In this document: positions 6,552 to 6,933 of the stretch, one piece after another
How the letters are laid out: every line of letters starts with the position of its first letter
How positions within the stretch are numbered: the first letter of the stretch is position 1
NCBI GenBank assembly: GCA_028699365.1
Contig: JAQVUQ010000146.1
Span: 1 to 6,933, forward strand
Reading direction: 5' to 3'
DNA: 6,933 nucleotides
Origin: UBA5359 sp028699365 [NCBI: bacterium]
GTDB lineage: Bacteria; UBP13; UBA5359
The notes under the pieces: generated by a model
What the model was told of the DNA's origin: nothing
Databases searched by the model: none
What the model saw: the letters and a program-made list of their open reading frames with translations, nothing else
Translations under genes and position numbers: made by a program

Positions 6552-6564
6552 TTGCTGGCAGCAA
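6552..6564 (+). promoter_or_regulatory. 13-bp palindrome upstream of the GH16 promoter
   Basis: TTGCTG-G-CAGCAA is a perfect inverted repeat with a one-base centre. It ends 8 nt before the -35 element, centred about 49 bp upstream of the predicted start point. That is a position used by activators or by upstream operators. The protein that binds it is unknown. Confidence 0.4.
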
Positions 6565-6572
6565 ACGCAGTA

Positions 6573-6600
6573 TTGACATCCTGGGCAGCAGTTGTATAAT
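6573..6600 (+). promoter_or_regulatory. Consensus vegetative (sigma-A/sigma-70) promoter for the GH16 gene
   Basis: TTGACA (6573-6578) and TATAAT (6595-6600) both match consensus exactly with a 16-bp spacer. The predicted start point is near 6606-6608, giving a leader of about 50 nt before the ATG at 6657. So strong a core promoter normally requires repression to be silent, which fits the palindrome directly downstream. Confidence 0.88.
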
Positions 6601-6611
6601 AAATGCAGACC

Positions 6612-6627
6612 TGCGTGACGTCACGCA
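6612..6627 (+). promoter_or_regulatory. Perfect 16-bp palindromic operator candidate in the GH16 leader
   Basis: TGCGTGACGTCACGCA is a perfect palindrome with a central CG, lying at about +5 to +20 relative to the predicted start point. TG...CG...CA symmetry is typical of LacI-family operators. No LacI-type gene is in the window, so the repressor must be encoded elsewhere. A GntR- or TetR-type binder is possible. Confidence 0.7.
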
Positions 6628-6656
6628 AACTTTATATCGATTATAGGAGGCAGAAA

Positions 6657-6933
6657 ATGGAAGACACCGGTCGTATGAAGCATATCGAAAGCTTATTGCC
6701 TGCCGGCAAAAACTGGAAATTGGCCTGGAATGATGAATTCGACGGTGAGAATCTGGATCGTTCGAAATGGGACTTCCGTTTGCATATTATGCAACAACGC
6801 CATAAAACTTTCGTAGATGACGCAGCGGAACTTGACGGCAAAGGGAATCTCTTGCTGAAGCTGTATGAAAAAGACGGTCATTTCTACTCTTCGCACTTGC
6901 AGACAGGAAGCAATTTTATGGACCGTCCGGGAG
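6657..6933 (+). CDS. GH16-family glycoside hydrolase (beta-glucanase/laminarinase-like), 3' partial
   Basis: 92 complete codons are visible and the frame stays open to the right edge. AGGAGG (6645-6650) sits 6 nt before the ATG. The N-terminal GH16 signature is clear: NWKLAWNDEFDGENLDRSKW at residues about 19-38, then AAELDGKGNLLLKLYEKDG and SSHLQTGSNF, as in the first strands of the GH16 jelly roll. The catalytic E-x-D-x-x-E motif lies beyond the window, so activity cannot be judged. Family members cut beta-1,3/1,4-glucans or galactans. The visible N-terminus (MEDTGRMKHIESLLPAG) has no signal peptide, and the domain begins almost at once, so the product looks cytoplasmic. An in-frame ATG at 6603 lies upstream of the predicted transcription start and would not be transcribed; an in-frame GTG at 6615 has no ribosome site. 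The gene is transcribed separately from the upstream cluster. Confidence 0.85.
   Translation, partial: MEDTGRMKHIESLLPAGKNWKLAWNDEFDGENLDRSKWDFRLHIMQQRHKTFVDDAAELDGKGNLLLKLYEKDGHFYSSHLQTGSNFMDRPG

Overview
The window reads as a bacterial carbohydrate and amino-sugar catabolism locus, with every gene on the + strand. Purine-rich Shine-Dalgarno sequences precede most genes, and there is a consensus vegetative promoter and a YesN-type AraC regulator. Together these suggest a Bacillota-like anaerobe or a relative with similar regulators. This placement is an inference from gene content, because no taxonomic marker gene is present.

Layout. Bases 2-511 hold the C-terminal part of a BadF/BadG-type sugar kinase of the N-acetylglucosamine/N-acetylmuramate kinase kind, whose start lies outside the window. 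After 18 bp comes a 1215-residue secreted multidomain protein (530-4177). It has a signal peptide, two tandem CBM4/9-like modules produced by an internal 480-bp duplication, a beta-sandwich, a clan-A (GH39-like) TIM-barrel glycoside hydrolase domain, further beta-sandwich domains and a C-terminal CBM9-like module. A 129-bp gap containing a strong 61-nt inverted repeat leads to murQ, the N-acetylmuramate-6-phosphate etherase gene (4307-5194). Then comes an AraC-family regulator (5232-6434) that has no Shine-Dalgarno sequence and a TATAAT placed for leaderless transcription. Its stop codon overlaps a probable intrinsic terminator. A 222-bp intergenic region carries a consensus TTGACA-16-TATAAT promoter, a perfect 16-bp palindrome just downstream of the predicted start point and a smaller palindrome upstream of the -35. 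It drives a GH16-family gene that runs off the right edge.

How it may work together. The kinase would phosphorylate imported amino sugars, and MurQ would convert MurNAc-6-phosphate to GlcNAc-6-phosphate and D-lactate. A kinase next to MurQ, with no MurNAc PTS transporter visible, suggests non-PTS uptake of free MurNAc or GlcNAc. A large secreted modular hydrolase between the two amino-sugar genes is the most interesting feature. It suggests extracellular attack on a peptidoglycan- or amino-sugar-containing glycan feeding this pathway, although its substrate cannot be read from sequence alone. The AraC regulator and the GH16 gene with its operator-like palindrome suggest a second, separately controlled polysaccharide response. 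No RNA genes, insertion sequences, CRISPR arrays or integration sites were seen.
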